A stretch of 64,000 nucleotides of DNA from Kitasatospora humi (lineage in GTDB: Bacteria; Actinomycetota; Actinomycetes; Streptomycetales; Streptomycetaceae): assembly GCF_020907985.1 (NCBI RefSeq), contig NZ_JAJJPA010000002.1, positions 1 through 64,000 on the forward strand. Reading direction: 5' to 3'. The position numbers and the translations under genes are program-made. Below the pieces are notes generated by a model. That model had not been told where the DNA came from, searched no databases, and saw nothing but the letters and a program-made list of their open reading frames with translations. Shown one piece after another: positions 8,879 to 17,624 of this stretch; within the stretch, counting starts at the first letter, position 1; each line of letters begins with the position of its first letter.

Positions 8879-8911
8879 GATCATTCGGTCCGATCGTCTT
8901 GACGAATGATC
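8879..8911. promoter_or_regulatory. inverted repeat overlapping the DUF2264 promoter
   Basis: GATCATTCG (8879-8887) is exactly repeated in inverted form as CGAATGATC (8903-8911), with a 15-base spacer. The right arm overlaps the -35 hexamer of the rightward promoter at 8899-8927, which suggests repression by a dimeric regulator. Confidence 0.5.
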
Positions 8912-8927
8912 GAGCCGTTTCTAGATT
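8899..8927 (+). promoter_or_regulatory. candidate promoter of the DUF2264 gene
   Basis: TTGACG (8899-8904), a 17-base spacer and TAGATT (8922-8927) form a near-consensus promoter. It leaves a short 5' leader of about 25-30 bases before the ATG at 8960. Confidence 0.6.
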
Positions 8928-8959
8928 CGGTCAGCCCGTCCCGAGCAAGGAGCACAGCC

Positions 8960-10894
8960 ATGCCCTCGATCGCGTTGCCACCCGAGGACCGGACGGTCAG
9001 TCCGTACACCGGATGGACCAGGGCCCACTGGGAGGCCGCCGCGGACGGCCTGCTGGAGTCCGTGACGCGGTTCGCCGGCCCCGAGCAAGCCCTGATCGCA
9101 CTCCCCGGCGAGCGGCCCAGCATCTCGGGGCGGCGCTCGGACGCCCTGGAGGGATACGCGAGGACCTTCCTGCTCGCGGCCTTCCGAGTCGCCGGAGCCG
9201 GCGGCGCCGACCCGAACGGACTCCTGCGGCGATACGGGCAAGGTCTGGCCGCCGGCACCCGGACCCCGACCGCCGAGGGCGACCTCGCCGACGGGGACCC
9301 GGTCTCCTGGCCCGGCATCGCCGATCGGCACCAGGCCCTGGTGGAGGCCGCGTCGATCGCCGTGGGCCTGCGCCTCACCCGCCCGTGGCTCTGGGACACC
9401 CTCGACCAACCGACCCGCGAACAGGTCCGGGCCTGGCTCGCCCCCGGCCTGCGGCCGTCCCCGGTCGACAACAACTGGTGGCTCTTCCCCGCCATGGTCG
9501 GCGGCTTCCTGGTCGAGGCCGGCCTCGACCACGACGGTGCCGGGCAGCGCGCCGTCGACCGCGGGCTGGAGCGGATCGAGCAGTGGTACCTCGGCGGCGG
9601 CTGGTACACCGACGGGCGCCCGCGCGCCTTCGACCACTACAACGGCTGGGCCCTCCACCTCTACCCCGTGCTGCACGCCCACCTGACCGGCGACCAGCGG
9701 CTGCTCGACACCTACGGCCCCCGCCTCGCCGCCCACCTGGCGGGCCACGCCCGCACCTTCGGCGCCGACGGCGCACCCGTGCACCAGGGCCGCTCGCTCG
9801 CCTACCGCTTCGCCGCCGCAGCGCCGCTCTGGGCCGGCGCCCTCACCGGGCACACCCCGCTCTCCGCCGGCACCACCCGTCGCCTGGCCTCCGGCGCGCT
9901 GCGGTACTTCATCGACGGCGGCGCCCTGGACGCCGACGGCCTGCTCACGCTCGGCTGGTTCGGCCGCTACCCCGCCATGGTCCAGACCTACTCGGGGCCG
10001 GCCTCGCCGTACTGGGCCGCCAAGGGCTTCCTGGGCCTGCTGCTGCCCGCCGACCATCCGGTGTGGACGGCGGTGGAGGAGCCGGGCCCGGCCGAGACGG
10101 CGGACGCGGTCACCGCGCTCCCGCAGCCGGGCTGGCTGATCCAGTCCACCGCGGCGGACGGCCTGGTCCGCCTGCACAACCACGGCAGCGACGACCAGCC
10201 GGCCGACCAGGTGCTCCCCGACAACCCGCTCTACGCCCGCCTCGCCCACTCCACCGCCACCGGGCCCGCCTTCGTCGGCGCCCCGGACAACCACATCGGC
10301 CTGGTGGCGCACGGCGAGCTCAGCGAGCGCGGCCGGATCCGGCCGCTCGGCGCCGGAGCCGGCTGGGCCGCCTCCGCCCACCACCCGCGCGCCGGCGGGC
10401 GCGAGCTGCCCGACACCACCATCACCTCGCTGGTCCTCGCGTCCGGCGCCGACGAGGTCCGCGCCCACCTGGTCTGCGGCGCCGAGCCCGGCACCGAGGT
10501 CCGGCACAGCGGCTGGGCGGCGGCCGGTGCCACGGCCACCGAGCGGGTGGACGGGCCGCGCGCCCGGGTGACCGCCACCGGCCCGGGAGGCGTGCGGCTC
10601 ACCTCGGTGCTGCAGAACGTCCACGGCTTCACCGCCGCGGACTGCCCCGGGCTGCCCGGCGGCACCGCGTTCGGCCCGGCGGCCGCGGTACCGGTGCTCA
10701 CCGGCCACACCGGCGCCGGGCCTTCGCTCTTCGTCAGCACGGGCAGGCTGAGCCGGGCCGCGGAACCGGTCCGCGCACCCCGGGTGCACGTCGACGGCGA
10801 CCGGGTCCACGTGCGGTGGCCGGACGGCACCGAGCACCGGGCCGTCCTGGCGCCCGGCCGGGTCACCGTCACCACCGTGCACCCGGAGGGCTGA
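8960..10894 (+). CDS. DUF2264 domain-containing protein
   Basis: 644-residue protein of the DUF2264 family, beginning MPSIALPPEDRTVSPYTGWT. Family hallmarks are the TRAHWEAAADGLLESV opening, the LPGERPS and DALEGYARTFLLAAFR motif, NNWWLFPAMVGGFLVEAGL, and AFDHYNGWALHLYPVL, which recall alpha/alpha-barrel polysaccharide-processing enzymes. A beta-sandwich-like C-terminal part follows from about residue 390. No signal peptide is seen, so it is probably cytoplasmic. The start has AAGGAG seven bases upstream. It is divergent from the ABC operon and followed by an epimerase, so processing of imported glycosides is the likely job. The enzymatic activity of the family is unproven. Confidence 0.85.
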   Translation: MPSIALPPEDRTVSPYTGWTRAHWEAAADGLLESVTRFAGPEQALIALPGERPSISGRRSDALEGYARTFLLAAFRVAGAGGADPNGLLRRYGQGLAAGTRTPTAEGDLADGDPVSWPGIADRHQALVEAASIAVGLRLTRPWLWDTLDQPTREQVRAWLAPGLRPSPVDNNWWLFPAMVGGFLVEAGLDHDGAGQRAVDRGLERIEQWYLGGGWYTDGRPRAFDHYNGWALHLYPVLHAHLTGDQRLLDTYGPRLAAHLAGHARTFGADGAPVHQGRSLAYRFAAAAPLWAGALTGHTPLSAGTTRRLASGALRYFIDGGALDADGLLTLGWFGRYPAMVQTYSGPASPYWAAKGFLGLLLPADHPVWTAVEEPGPAETADAVTALPQPGWLIQSTAADGLVRLHNHGSDDQPADQVLPDNPLYARLAHSTATGPAFVGAPDNHIGLVAHGELSERGRIRPLGAGAGWAASAHHPRAGGRELPDTTITSLVLASGADEVRAHLVCGAEPGTEVRHSGWAAAGATATERVDGPRARVTATGPGGVRLTSVLQNVHGFTAADCPGLPGGTAFGPAAAVPVLTGHTGAGPSLFVSTGRLSRAAEPVRAPRVHVDGDRVHVRWPDGTEHRAVLAPGRVTVTTVHPEG

Positions 10895-10899
10895 CCGGC

Positions 10900-11679
10900 A
10901 TGCGACTGGCCTTCTCCACCCTCGGCCTGCCGGGCCGCCCGCTCACCGATGCCCTCCGACTGGCCACCGCGCACGGCTGGGCGGGCCTGGAGCTGCGCTG
11001 CGCGCTCGGCGAGCCGGTGCACCTGGAGCTGACCGCCGCCGAACGGGCGGCCGCGGCCCGGGAGTTCACCGCCGCCGGGATCACCCCGCTGACGGTCGCC
11101 GGCTACCTCGGCGTCGCGGCACCGGGCGGTGACGCCGAGCCGGTCGCCGAGCTGCGGGAGCAGCTGCGGCTGGCCGCCGACCTCGGCGCGCGGTACCTGC
11201 GGGTCTTCCCGCGCGGCGGCACGGGGCCGGCGGCCGAGACCGACCGGCGAGCCGCGGCGCGCCTGGCGGCCGCGGCCGACACGGCGCACTCCCTGGGCGT
11301 GCGGATCCTGCTGGAGACCCATGACTCGCACCGCGGCGGGCGGGACGTGGCCCGGGTGCTCGACCTGGTGGGCCACCCGTCGGTCGGCGCGCTGTGGGAC
11401 GTGATGCACACCCACCTGGCGGGCGAGGCCCCCGCGCAGTCCCACGCCGCCCTCGCCCCGCACCTCGGCTACGCGCAGGTGAAGGACATCGCCGGCCCGG
11501 ACGACCTCGCCCCGCTGCCGCTCGGCGCGGGCGTGCTGCCGCTCGCCGACTGCGTGGCGCTGCTGGCGCCCGACTGCTGGGTGTCCTGGGAGTACGAGGC
11601 GCCCTGGTTCCCGCACGTCCCGCCGCTCGACGACCTGCTCGGGCCGGGCGCGGCCCTGCTGGCCCGGCTGGCCGGCTGA
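10900..11679 (+). CDS. sugar phosphate isomerase/epimerase family protein
   Basis: 259-residue TIM barrel of the AP-endonuclease-2 superfamily starting MRLAFSTLGLPGRPLTDAL. Candidate metal ligands lie in GLELRCAL (Glu), RILLETHDSH (Glu, Asp, His), ALWDVMHTH (Asp, His), YAQVKDI and VSWEYEAPW (Glu). It starts five bases after the DUF2264 stop and is presumably co-transcribed with it. It is a second member of the same superfamily as the gene at 1089-1925, so two isomerisation or epimerisation steps may belong to the pathway. The substrate is unknown. Confidence 0.85.
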   Translation: MRLAFSTLGLPGRPLTDALRLATAHGWAGLELRCALGEPVHLELTAAERAAAAREFTAAGITPLTVAGYLGVAAPGGDAEPVAELREQLRLAADLGARYLRVFPRGGTGPAAETDRRAAARLAAAADTAHSLGVRILLETHDSHRGGRDVARVLDLVGHPSVGALWDVMHTHLAGEAPAQSHAALAPHLGYAQVKDIAGPDDLAPLPLGAGVLPLADCVALLAPDCWVSWEYEAPWFPHVPPLDDLLGPGAALLARLAG

Positions 11680-11749
11680 CGGGCCGGCGCGGCGACGACA
11701 CGGCCGGGCGGCCGGGCAGCCGGACCCGTGCTGGGTGCCGTCAGTCGGC

Positions 11750-12808
11750 CTAGCCGCCGACGCCGCCGCAGGACGTGCGGATCTTCAGCTCCGGCAGCAA
11801 CTGGACGTGGTGGACCGGCAGTTCGTTCTCGCTGTCGATGCGGCGCAGCATCAACTCGAGCGCGCCGGCGCCCACCGCGTGCTTGGGCGGGGCGACGGCG
11901 GTCAGCGGGGGCGAGGCCAGCGCCGCGAACACGTCGTCGTAGGAGATCAACGCCAGATCGTCGGGCGCGCGCAGGCCCCGGGCCCGCAGCAGCGGGGCCA
12001 ACTGGATCGCCTCCTGGTCGTTGTGGATCAGGAACGCCCGCACGCCCTGGCCGACGGCCGCGGCAATCCGCGCGGCGAGCCCTTCCGCGTCGATGCCGGG
12101 GCGGGCGACGTCGATGACCGGGTACGGCCGCAGACCGAGCAGCCGGACGCCCTCCTCGTAGCCCGCCCGCACCTGGCCGGCCGTCCAGGAGTCCAGCCGG
12201 GCGGCCAGCGCCACCGACTCGTGCCCGAGCGAGGCCAGGTGCCGCAGGGCCAGCAGCACGCCGTGCCGATGGTCCGAGCCCACCGAGTCCAGCTCGGCGG
12301 CGGCGCTCTCCGCGGGCGCGAGGCGTTCGACCAGCACGGCGGGCACCGGCAGCTCGCGGAGCCAGTCCGCGTCCACCGCGCCGGTCCCCGGGCGCCAGTT
12401 GGGGCTGAGGAGCAGGCCGTCGAGCCCGGTGTCGAGCAACTGGTCCACCTGGGCGCGGTCGTCCGCCGACTCGTACGCGGAGATGCCGAGCACCAGCCTG
12501 GCGCCGGCGGCGGTGGCCGCGGCACGGGCCCCGGCGATGATCTCGTCGAAGTACGAGCCGACGGTGGGCACCAGCATGCCGACGACCCGGTCGCGGCCGG
12601 CCGGGCCCGTCGCTGCGGCGTCGCGGGGCAGCGAGACGGCACCGTGGGAGCGGCGCAGCAGACCGGCTTCGGCGAGGGCCGCCACGTCCCGGCGCACGGT
12701 CACCGCCGCGGTGCCGATCCTCTCGGCCAGATCCACCACCCGGACCGTGCCCACTTCACGGACGACCTCGAGGATCCGGGCCCGCCGTTCCTCCGCGGTG
12801 ATGGTCAT
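11750..12808 (-). CDS. transcriptional regulator: DeoR-type HTH with LacI-like sensor domain
   Basis: 352 residues. Residues 1-55 form a DeoR-type winged helix (ERRARILEVVREVGTVRVVDLAER, followed by VTVRRDVAALAEAGLLRRSHGAV; only short parts are diagnostic). From about residue 75 a periplasmic-binding-protein-like sensor follows (VVGMLVPTVGSYFDEIIAGA, then LLLSPNW, LALISYDDVFAALASPPLTAV), as in LacI repressors. It therefore likely senses a sugar and controls the neighbouring catabolic operons. It is convergent with the epimerase gene, head-to-head with the GntR-type regulator, and has GGGGAG before its ATG. The HTH/sensor pairing is known in actinobacteria but unusual compared with classical DeoR (phosphosugar sensor) or LacI architecture. 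Confidence 0.85.
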   Translation of the reverse strand: MTITAEERRARILEVVREVGTVRVVDLAERIGTAAVTVRRDVAALAEAGLLRRSHGAVSLPRDAAATGPAGRDRVVGMLVPTVGSYFDEIIAGARAAATAAGARLVLGISAYESADDRAQVDQLLDTGLDGLLLSPNWRPGTGAVDADWLRELPVPAVLVERLAPAESAAAELDSVGSDHRHGVLLALRHLASLGHESVALAARLDSWTAGQVRAGYEEGVRLLGLRPYPVIDVARPGIDAEGLAARIAAAVGQGVRAFLIHNDQEAIQLAPLLRARGLRAPDDLALISYDDVFAALASPPLTAVAPPKHAVGAGALELMLRRIDSENELPVHHVQLLPELKIRTSCGGVGG

Positions 12809-13142
12809 GCTTCTTCTCCCCGTCCGGCCCGCCGAGGCTGGCGGCAGGCTGCGGCAGACCGCTTGGATATCACTTGCTCATCTTCTGATCGAGTACACAG
12901 TAGGCGACTGGTCGGCTGAGCGGAAAGCCCGGCGGGGAGCGCGCGCAGGTCGCCGCGCGCCCGCCGGGCCGGTGCCGCGGACGAGCAGGTGATGTGGACG
13001 GCGGTCTGCCGCCAGCTGAACGGCAAGTCGATTCATGCGGAAGTCATCTGCCCGAACAGGTATTGACCGGACAGCGAACCTGGCAAATCCTGTCAGCCGA
13101 CGGTCGCACGGCCCCGTCAGCTGATGGACCAGGGAGTTACGC
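12809..13142. other. divergent regulator intergenic region
   Basis: 334 bases between the two head-to-head regulators. The right half contains a weak promoter-like TTGACC (13063-13068) followed after 17 bases by AATCCT, pointing at the GntR-type gene. The left half has an AT-richer stretch around 12865-12905 where a leftward promoter would be expected. No RNA gene or convincing open frame was seen. Confidence 0.35.
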
Positions 13143-14273
13143 ATGACCGGCTCGGCTCACCGATCGGCCGAGGCCACCGCCCCGCGGGGCAGAGGGCTGA
13201 AGTTCCGCACGCTCGCGGACCGCCTGCGCCGGGAGATCGACGAGGGCCTCTGGCCGCCGGGCAGCCGGCTGCCGACCGAGCAGGAGCTCGCCCGGGCGCA
13301 CGGGGCCTCGGTCAGCACCGTCCGCCGCGCCGTCGCCGATCTGGTGGCCGAGGACTTGGTGGTGCGCCGCCAGGGCTCCGGCACCTATGTCCTCGCCCCG
13401 GCGGCCGCCGGCGGCCGCTCCGCCCTGATCGGCGTCATCGTCCCCGACACCGCCTTCTACTACCCCCGGGTGCTGCAGGGCATCGAGGAGGAACTCACGG
13501 CGGCGGGTGCACGGTGCGTCATCGCCAGTTCCAGCTACGACCAGGCCCGGGAGCTCAGGGCCATCGCCGACATGCTCGACGCGGGCGCCGAAGGCCTGCT
13601 GCTGGCGCCGACGCTGGCCGGGCCCGAGACGCCGGAGGCCTACCTGGACCGGCTGGCCGGGCTCCCGGTGCCGGTCGTCCTGGTGGAACGGCGGGGGACC
13701 AGCCTGGGGGACGCCACCGAGAGCGTCTGCACCCACCACGAGGCCGGCGGCTACGACGCCGTGCGCCACCTCGCCCGGCTCGGCCACCGGACCACCGGCC
13801 TGGTGCTGCGGCTGCACAGCCCGACCACCGAACCGGTGCGGCGGGGCTTCCACCAGGCCGTGCGCGAACTCGGCCTCGCCGGCAGTGAGTTCCGGGCCGC
13901 GCTGGAGGAGTGGAGCCCGGCGGCGGCCGACCGCTGCCTGACCGGGCTGCGCCGGGCGGGCGCCACCGCGGCGGTCTGCTTCGGCGACCGGCAGGCGGCC
14001 CTGCTGGAGGCCGCGGCCCGCCGGGCCGGGCTGCGCGTCCCCGACGACCTGGCACTGATCGCCTACGACGACGAGATCGCCGACATCGCGGAGGTTCCGC
14101 TGACCGCCGTCTCCCCGCCCAAGCACCTGCTGGGCCGCACGGCGGCCGGGTTGCTGCTGAACCGCCTGGATCACCCGGAGGACTCCCGCCGCCAGGTCCT
14201 GCTCCGGCCGGCGATCACGGTTCGCGAATCCTGCGGCGCCGCCCGGCCGCGGCTCGCGCTGACTCCGGGCTGA
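13143..14273 (+). CDS. transcriptional regulator: GntR-type HTH with LacI-like sensor domain
   Basis: 376 residues. The N-terminal GntR winged helix spans about residues 20-85 (FRTLADRLRREIDEG, PPGSRLPTEQELARAHG, VSTVRRAVADLV, RRQGSGTYV). From about residue 95 a LacI/PBP-type ligand domain follows (ALIGVIVPDTAFYYPRVLQG ... LALIAYDDEIADIAEVPLTA). This is the AraR/GntR-LacI hybrid layout, which typically responds to a sugar. Its sensor resembles that of the divergent DeoR-type gene, and both end in an I-R-x-S-C-G motif, so the two may derive from one sensor paired with different DNA-binding modules. ATG 13143 has AGGGAG upstream. Confidence 0.87.
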   Translation: MTGSAHRSAEATAPRGRGLKFRTLADRLRREIDEGLWPPGSRLPTEQELARAHGASVSTVRRAVADLVAEDLVVRRQGSGTYVLAPAAAGGRSALIGVIVPDTAFYYPRVLQGIEEELTAAGARCVIASSSYDQARELRAIADMLDAGAEGLLLAPTLAGPETPEAYLDRLAGLPVPVVLVERRGTSLGDATESVCTHHEAGGYDAVRHLARLGHRTTGLVLRLHSPTTEPVRRGFHQAVRELGLAGSEFRAALEEWSPAAADRCLTGLRRAGATAAVCFGDRQAALLEAAARRAGLRVPDDLALIAYDDEIADIAEVPLTAVSPPKHLLGRTAAGLLLNRLDHPEDSRRQVLLRPAITVRESCGAARPRLALTPG

Positions 14274-14427
14274 GCGGCGCGGAACTTCCCGACGGGGCAT
14301 CAGCGCGGACCCGGCGCGGAGCCGAGACCCAACGCCCGGCGCGGAGCGAACACCGGCGGGCGAGCCGCTCCGTCAATCGCACCGTGTCGCGCTTGCTTCG
14401 GACCGGCCGCGACCCCAGGCTCGACAC

Positions 14428-15348
14428 GTGAGCGACTACGAGACGGGACGTCAGCTGGTCCTGCGTCACCAGGACCAGCTGGCCGTGATCGTGGAGACCG
14501 GCGCGGCGCTGCGGTCGTACGCGGTCGGGGACCGCCAGGTGCTCGACGGGTTCGCCGCCGAGGAGCGGATCACCGGCGGGCGCGGCCAGATCCTCGTCCC
14601 GTGGCCGAACCGGGTTCGCGCAGGCCGGTACCGCTGGGAGGGGCAGGACCTGCGGTTGCCGCTGACCGAACCGGAGCGCGGCAACGCCATCCACGGGCTG
14701 CTCCGCTGGGTCTCGTGGCAGGTGCTGGAGGCGGACGCGGGGCACGTCGCGCTCGGGACCACCCTGTGGCCCCAGCCCGGGTACCCCTTCCGCCTCGACG
14801 TGCGCGCCGACTACCGGTTGGGCGGGGCGGGACTGGAGGTCGCCGTGACGGCGTGGAACCGCGGTGGGAGTGCGGCGCCGTACGGCGTCGGCCAGCATCC
14901 CTACCTGACCGTCGGCACGCCGACCGTCGACGACGCCCTGCTCACCGTTCCCGCGCAGACCTGGTCGAGGACCGACGAGGACGGCCTGCCCCTGGGGGAG
15001 GAGGCGGTCGCCGGGACGCCGTACGACTTCCGCCGGCCCAGGGCGATCGGACAGCAGCGCCTGGACACCCCGTTCGGCGCCCTCGCCCGGGACGAGCGGG
15101 GACGGGCAGTGGTGCGGCTGGCGCATCCGTCGGGTGACCGGGGGACCGATCTGTGGCTCGGCGAGGGCGCTCGGTACCTGCAGGTCTTCACCGGCGACAC
15201 GCTCGGGGCGGGCGAGCGGCGCCGCGGCGTCGCCATCGAGCCGATGTCCTGCCCGCCGGGCGCCTTCAACAGCGGAGAAGGAGTCGTGAACCTCGCCCCG
15301 GGAGCGCGGCACACGATGCGCTGGGGGATCAGCCCGTGGCACGGGTAG
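14428..15348 (+). CDS. aldose 1-epimerase family protein
   Basis: 306-residue galactose-mutarotase-like enzyme that interconverts alpha and beta anomers of aldoses. Conserved features are NRVRAGRYRWEG, the active-site His in NAIHGLLRW, the second His in GVGQHPYLTVG, and the C-terminal catalytic Glu region in GVAIEPMSCPPGAFN. No signal peptide is seen, so it is cytoplasmic. The GTG start at 14428 gives the normal family length. It is followed after 19 bases by gluconokinase and is probably co-transcribed with it. Confidence 0.88.
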   Translation: MSDYETGRQLVLRHQDQLAVIVETGAALRSYAVGDRQVLDGFAAEERITGGRGQILVPWPNRVRAGRYRWEGQDLRLPLTEPERGNAIHGLLRWVSWQVLEADAGHVALGTTLWPQPGYPFRLDVRADYRLGGAGLEVAVTAWNRGGSAAPYGVGQHPYLTVGTPTVDDALLTVPAQTWSRTDEDGLPLGEEAVAGTPYDFRRPRAIGQQRLDTPFGALARDERGRAVVRLAHPSGDRGTDLWLGEGARYLQVFTGDTLGAGERRRGVAIEPMSCPPGAFNSGEGVVNLAPGARHTMRWGISPWHG

Positions 15349-15367
15349 CTCCGGTCCGGACGCTGCC

Positions 15368-15868
15368 GTGATCGTGGTGGTCATGGGGGTGTCGTCGTCG
15401 GGCAAGAGCACGGTCGCGGGCCTGCTCGCCTCTCGTCTCGGCGTCCCCTTCCTGGACGGCGACGACGTGCACAGCCCGGAGAACCTGAGGAAGATGAGCT
15501 CCGGGATCCCCCTCACCGACCTGGACCGAGCACCTTGGCTGGACGCCCTGGCGTCGTGGATCGGGGAGCACGAGCAGCGCGGTTGCGGTGGGGTGGTCGC
15601 CTGTTCGGCGCTCAAGCGCGCGTACCGCGACCGGCTCCGGAGCGCGGGGCGGATCTGGTTCCTCCAGCTCGAGCTCGCACCTGACCTCGCCGCGCGCAGG
15701 ATCTCCGGGCGGACCGGGCACTTCATGCCACCGGCGTTGCTCGCATCGCAGTTCGACGCGCTGGAACCCCTGGAGCCCGACGAATGGGGCGCCACCGTCA
15801 GCGCCGCCGGCACCGTCGGCGAGGTCATGGCCGCGGTGGAGTCCCTACTGCCCCGCGATCCCGGATGA
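15368..15868 (+). CDS. gluconokinase
   Basis: 166-residue GntK-type kinase that converts D-gluconate plus ATP to 6-phosphogluconate. The P-loop is MGVSSSGKSTV, and the family motifs LDGDDVHSPENLRKM, GIPLTDLDRAPWLDAL and CSALKRAYRDRLR are complete. The length is typical. The GTG start follows the epimerase gene closely. Its last 44 bases overlap the end of the convergent antiporter gene. Together with the G6PDH and GMC oxidoreductase about 8-10 kb downstream it points to gluconate/pentose-phosphate metabolism. Confidence 0.92.
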   Translation: MIVVVMGVSSSGKSTVAGLLASRLGVPFLDGDDVHSPENLRKMSSGIPLTDLDRAPWLDALASWIGEHEQRGCGGVVACSALKRAYRDRLRSAGRIWFLQLELAPDLAARRISGRTGHFMPPALLASQFDALEPLEPDEWGATVSAAGTVGEVMAAVESLLPRDPG

Positions 15869-17624
15869 GGGCGGCCGGCGGGCCCAGCAGCACCTCGGCA
15901 TCACCGGGGTGCGCCTCGGGGCTACGGCCGCGGGTCACCGGTGCCAGCGAGCCGTCCGCCCTGATCCGGAAGAGCACCTCGGTGCCCTCCGGAACCGCGC
16001 CATCGGACGGCCTGGTGATGATCACCGCCCCGGCCGCGTGCCGCCGGTCGAGCTCGGCCCTGCTCAGCGCCGGACCGAAGAGGATCTCCCCGCCGGTGAA
16101 CGGAGCGATCACGCCGTGGCTGCCCGCGGGCGGCCCCGTGCGGTAGACGCCGGCCTGCGAGCCGCCCCGCAGCACGGTGGCGGCCAGCGCGTTGAAGTCG
16201 TCCTCGTCGGTGAGCAGCAGCACCGCGGTGACCCCCTCCAGCTCGGCCCCCTCTCCGGTCGCCGCCGCGAGCAGCTCGCCCGGCGCCAGTTCCAGGCCGG
16301 CTCGGCGGATCCGGTCGCGCTGCTCGCCGGCACCGGCCCACATCAGGACGTCGATCCCCGCGTCGGCGAAGGCCCTGCCCAGGTCGACGGCCCAGGGATC
16401 GCCTCCCACCAGGAGCGGCCTGGCGCGGGCCGCTCTGCGCACCCCGAGTCGACCCGCCACCGGGCTCGCGGTGAACGCGTAGAGCACCACCGTGCCCACG
16501 ATGACGAGGAACGTGATCGGCAGGATCTTCGCCGCCCCGGCCACCCCCTTGGCGGCGAGCGACGCCGAGAAGGTGGCGGCGGTGGACGCGGCGACGATGC
16601 CGCGCGGGTCCATCCAGCCGATGAAGGACCGCTCGCCGCGGGGGAGGTCGGTGCGCAGGGTGGAGACCGCGGCCACGACGGGACGCACCACCAGGACCAG
16701 CAGCGCGATGAAGCCCAGCGTGGGCAGGAACAGGTGGCGCAGGGAGGCCGGGGTGATCGTGGCGGAGATGGAGACGAACAGGACCCCCAAGATCAGCTGG
16801 ACCAGGTTCTCGAAGAACGGACTGCGCGCCGGCAGGTCCAGGCCGCGCACGTTCCTGACACCCACGCCGATCAGGACGGCCGCGAGCAGGCCGGAGTCGT
16901 CGCGGAGCGCGTCGCACACGGCCGCCACCCCCACCACCACCGCCAGCTGCGCCGAGGTGCCGAGGATCTCCGGGAGCCGCAACCGGCCGAGCAGCAGCCA
17001 CAGCGCCAGCACACCCACGACGCCCCCTGCCAGACCCGTTCCGGCGCTCTCCAGGAACTGGACCACCTTGTGGGCCGGGTGGCTGCGGGTGCTCGCGCTG
17101 ACGGCGTGGAAGACGAGGGCGCCGAGGATCCCGCCCACCGGGTCGACGAGCGAGCCCTCCCAGACGAGGATGTGCTGTAGCCGTTCCACCGGTCGCACGA
17201 AGGCCAGCAGCGGACCGACGACGGTGGGGCCGGAGACCACCAGGATGGCTCCCAGCATCACCGCGGCGCGGTACGGCAGTCCGAAGCACAGCTCCGCGAA
17301 GAGCAGGCCGCCCGCCCAGGTGATGGGCACGCCCAGCGCGATCAGCCGCACGACGACGCGCCGCGTGTGCCCCTTCAGCCGTCTGCGGTCCAGTCCGGTG
17401 CCGGCGTCGTAGAGGATCACCGCCACGGCCAGTGAGACCAGCGGAGTGAACGCCGGCCCGATCAGGCGCACCGGGTTCACCACCACGGTCAGTGCTCCGG
17501 CCGTGAACCCGGCGGGCAGCAGCAGCACCAGCGCCGGCACGCGGAGTCGGTCGGCCAGCACCTGGCAGCCGACCGCGAGCACCAGGGTCAGGCCGATGCC
17601 CAGCAGGATCTGTTGCTGCGTCAC
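15825..17624 (-). CDS. cation:proton antiporter (CPA1/NhaP type) with C-terminal TrkA-N-like domain
   Basis: 599-residue membrane protein starting with GTG 17624 behind a strong AGGAGGAG site. About 12 hydrophobic segments occupy residues 1-410. Antiporter core motifs include ILVVSGPTVVGPLL and SFIGWMDPRGIVAAS. From about residue 415 a Rossmann-like cytoplasmic domain (LLVGGDPWAVDLGRAFADAG, LLLTDEDDFNALAATVL) resembles TrkA-N/RCK regulatory domains, though its glycine motif is degenerate. It would exchange Na+ or K+ for protons across the cytoplasmic membrane. Its 3' end overlaps gluconokinase by 44 bases in convergent orientation. Confidence 0.88.
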   Translation of the reverse strand: MTQQQILLGIGLTLVLAVGCQVLADRLRVPALVLLLPAGFTAGALTVVVNPVRLIGPAFTPLVSLAVAVILYDAGTGLDRRRLKGHTRRVVVRLIALGVPITWAGGLLFAELCFGLPYRAAVMLGAILVVSGPTVVGPLLAFVRPVERLQHILVWEGSLVDPVGGILGALVFHAVSASTRSHPAHKVVQFLESAGTGLAGGVVGVLALWLLLGRLRLPEILGTSAQLAVVVGVAAVCDALRDDSGLLAAVLIGVGVRNVRGLDLPARSPFFENLVQLILGVLFVSISATITPASLRHLFLPTLGFIALLVLVVRPVVAAVSTLRTDLPRGERSFIGWMDPRGIVAASTAATFSASLAAKGVAGAAKILPITFLVIVGTVVLYAFTASPVAGRLGVRRAARARPLLVGGDPWAVDLGRAFADAGIDVLMWAGAGEQRDRIRRAGLELAPGELLAAATGEGAELEGVTAVLLLTDEDDFNALAATVLRGGSQAGVYRTGPPAGSHGVIAPFTGGEILFGPALSRAELDRRHAAGAVIITRPSDGAVPEGTEVLFRIRADGSLAPVTRGRSPEAHPGDAEVLLGPPAALIRDRGAVGTPPRP

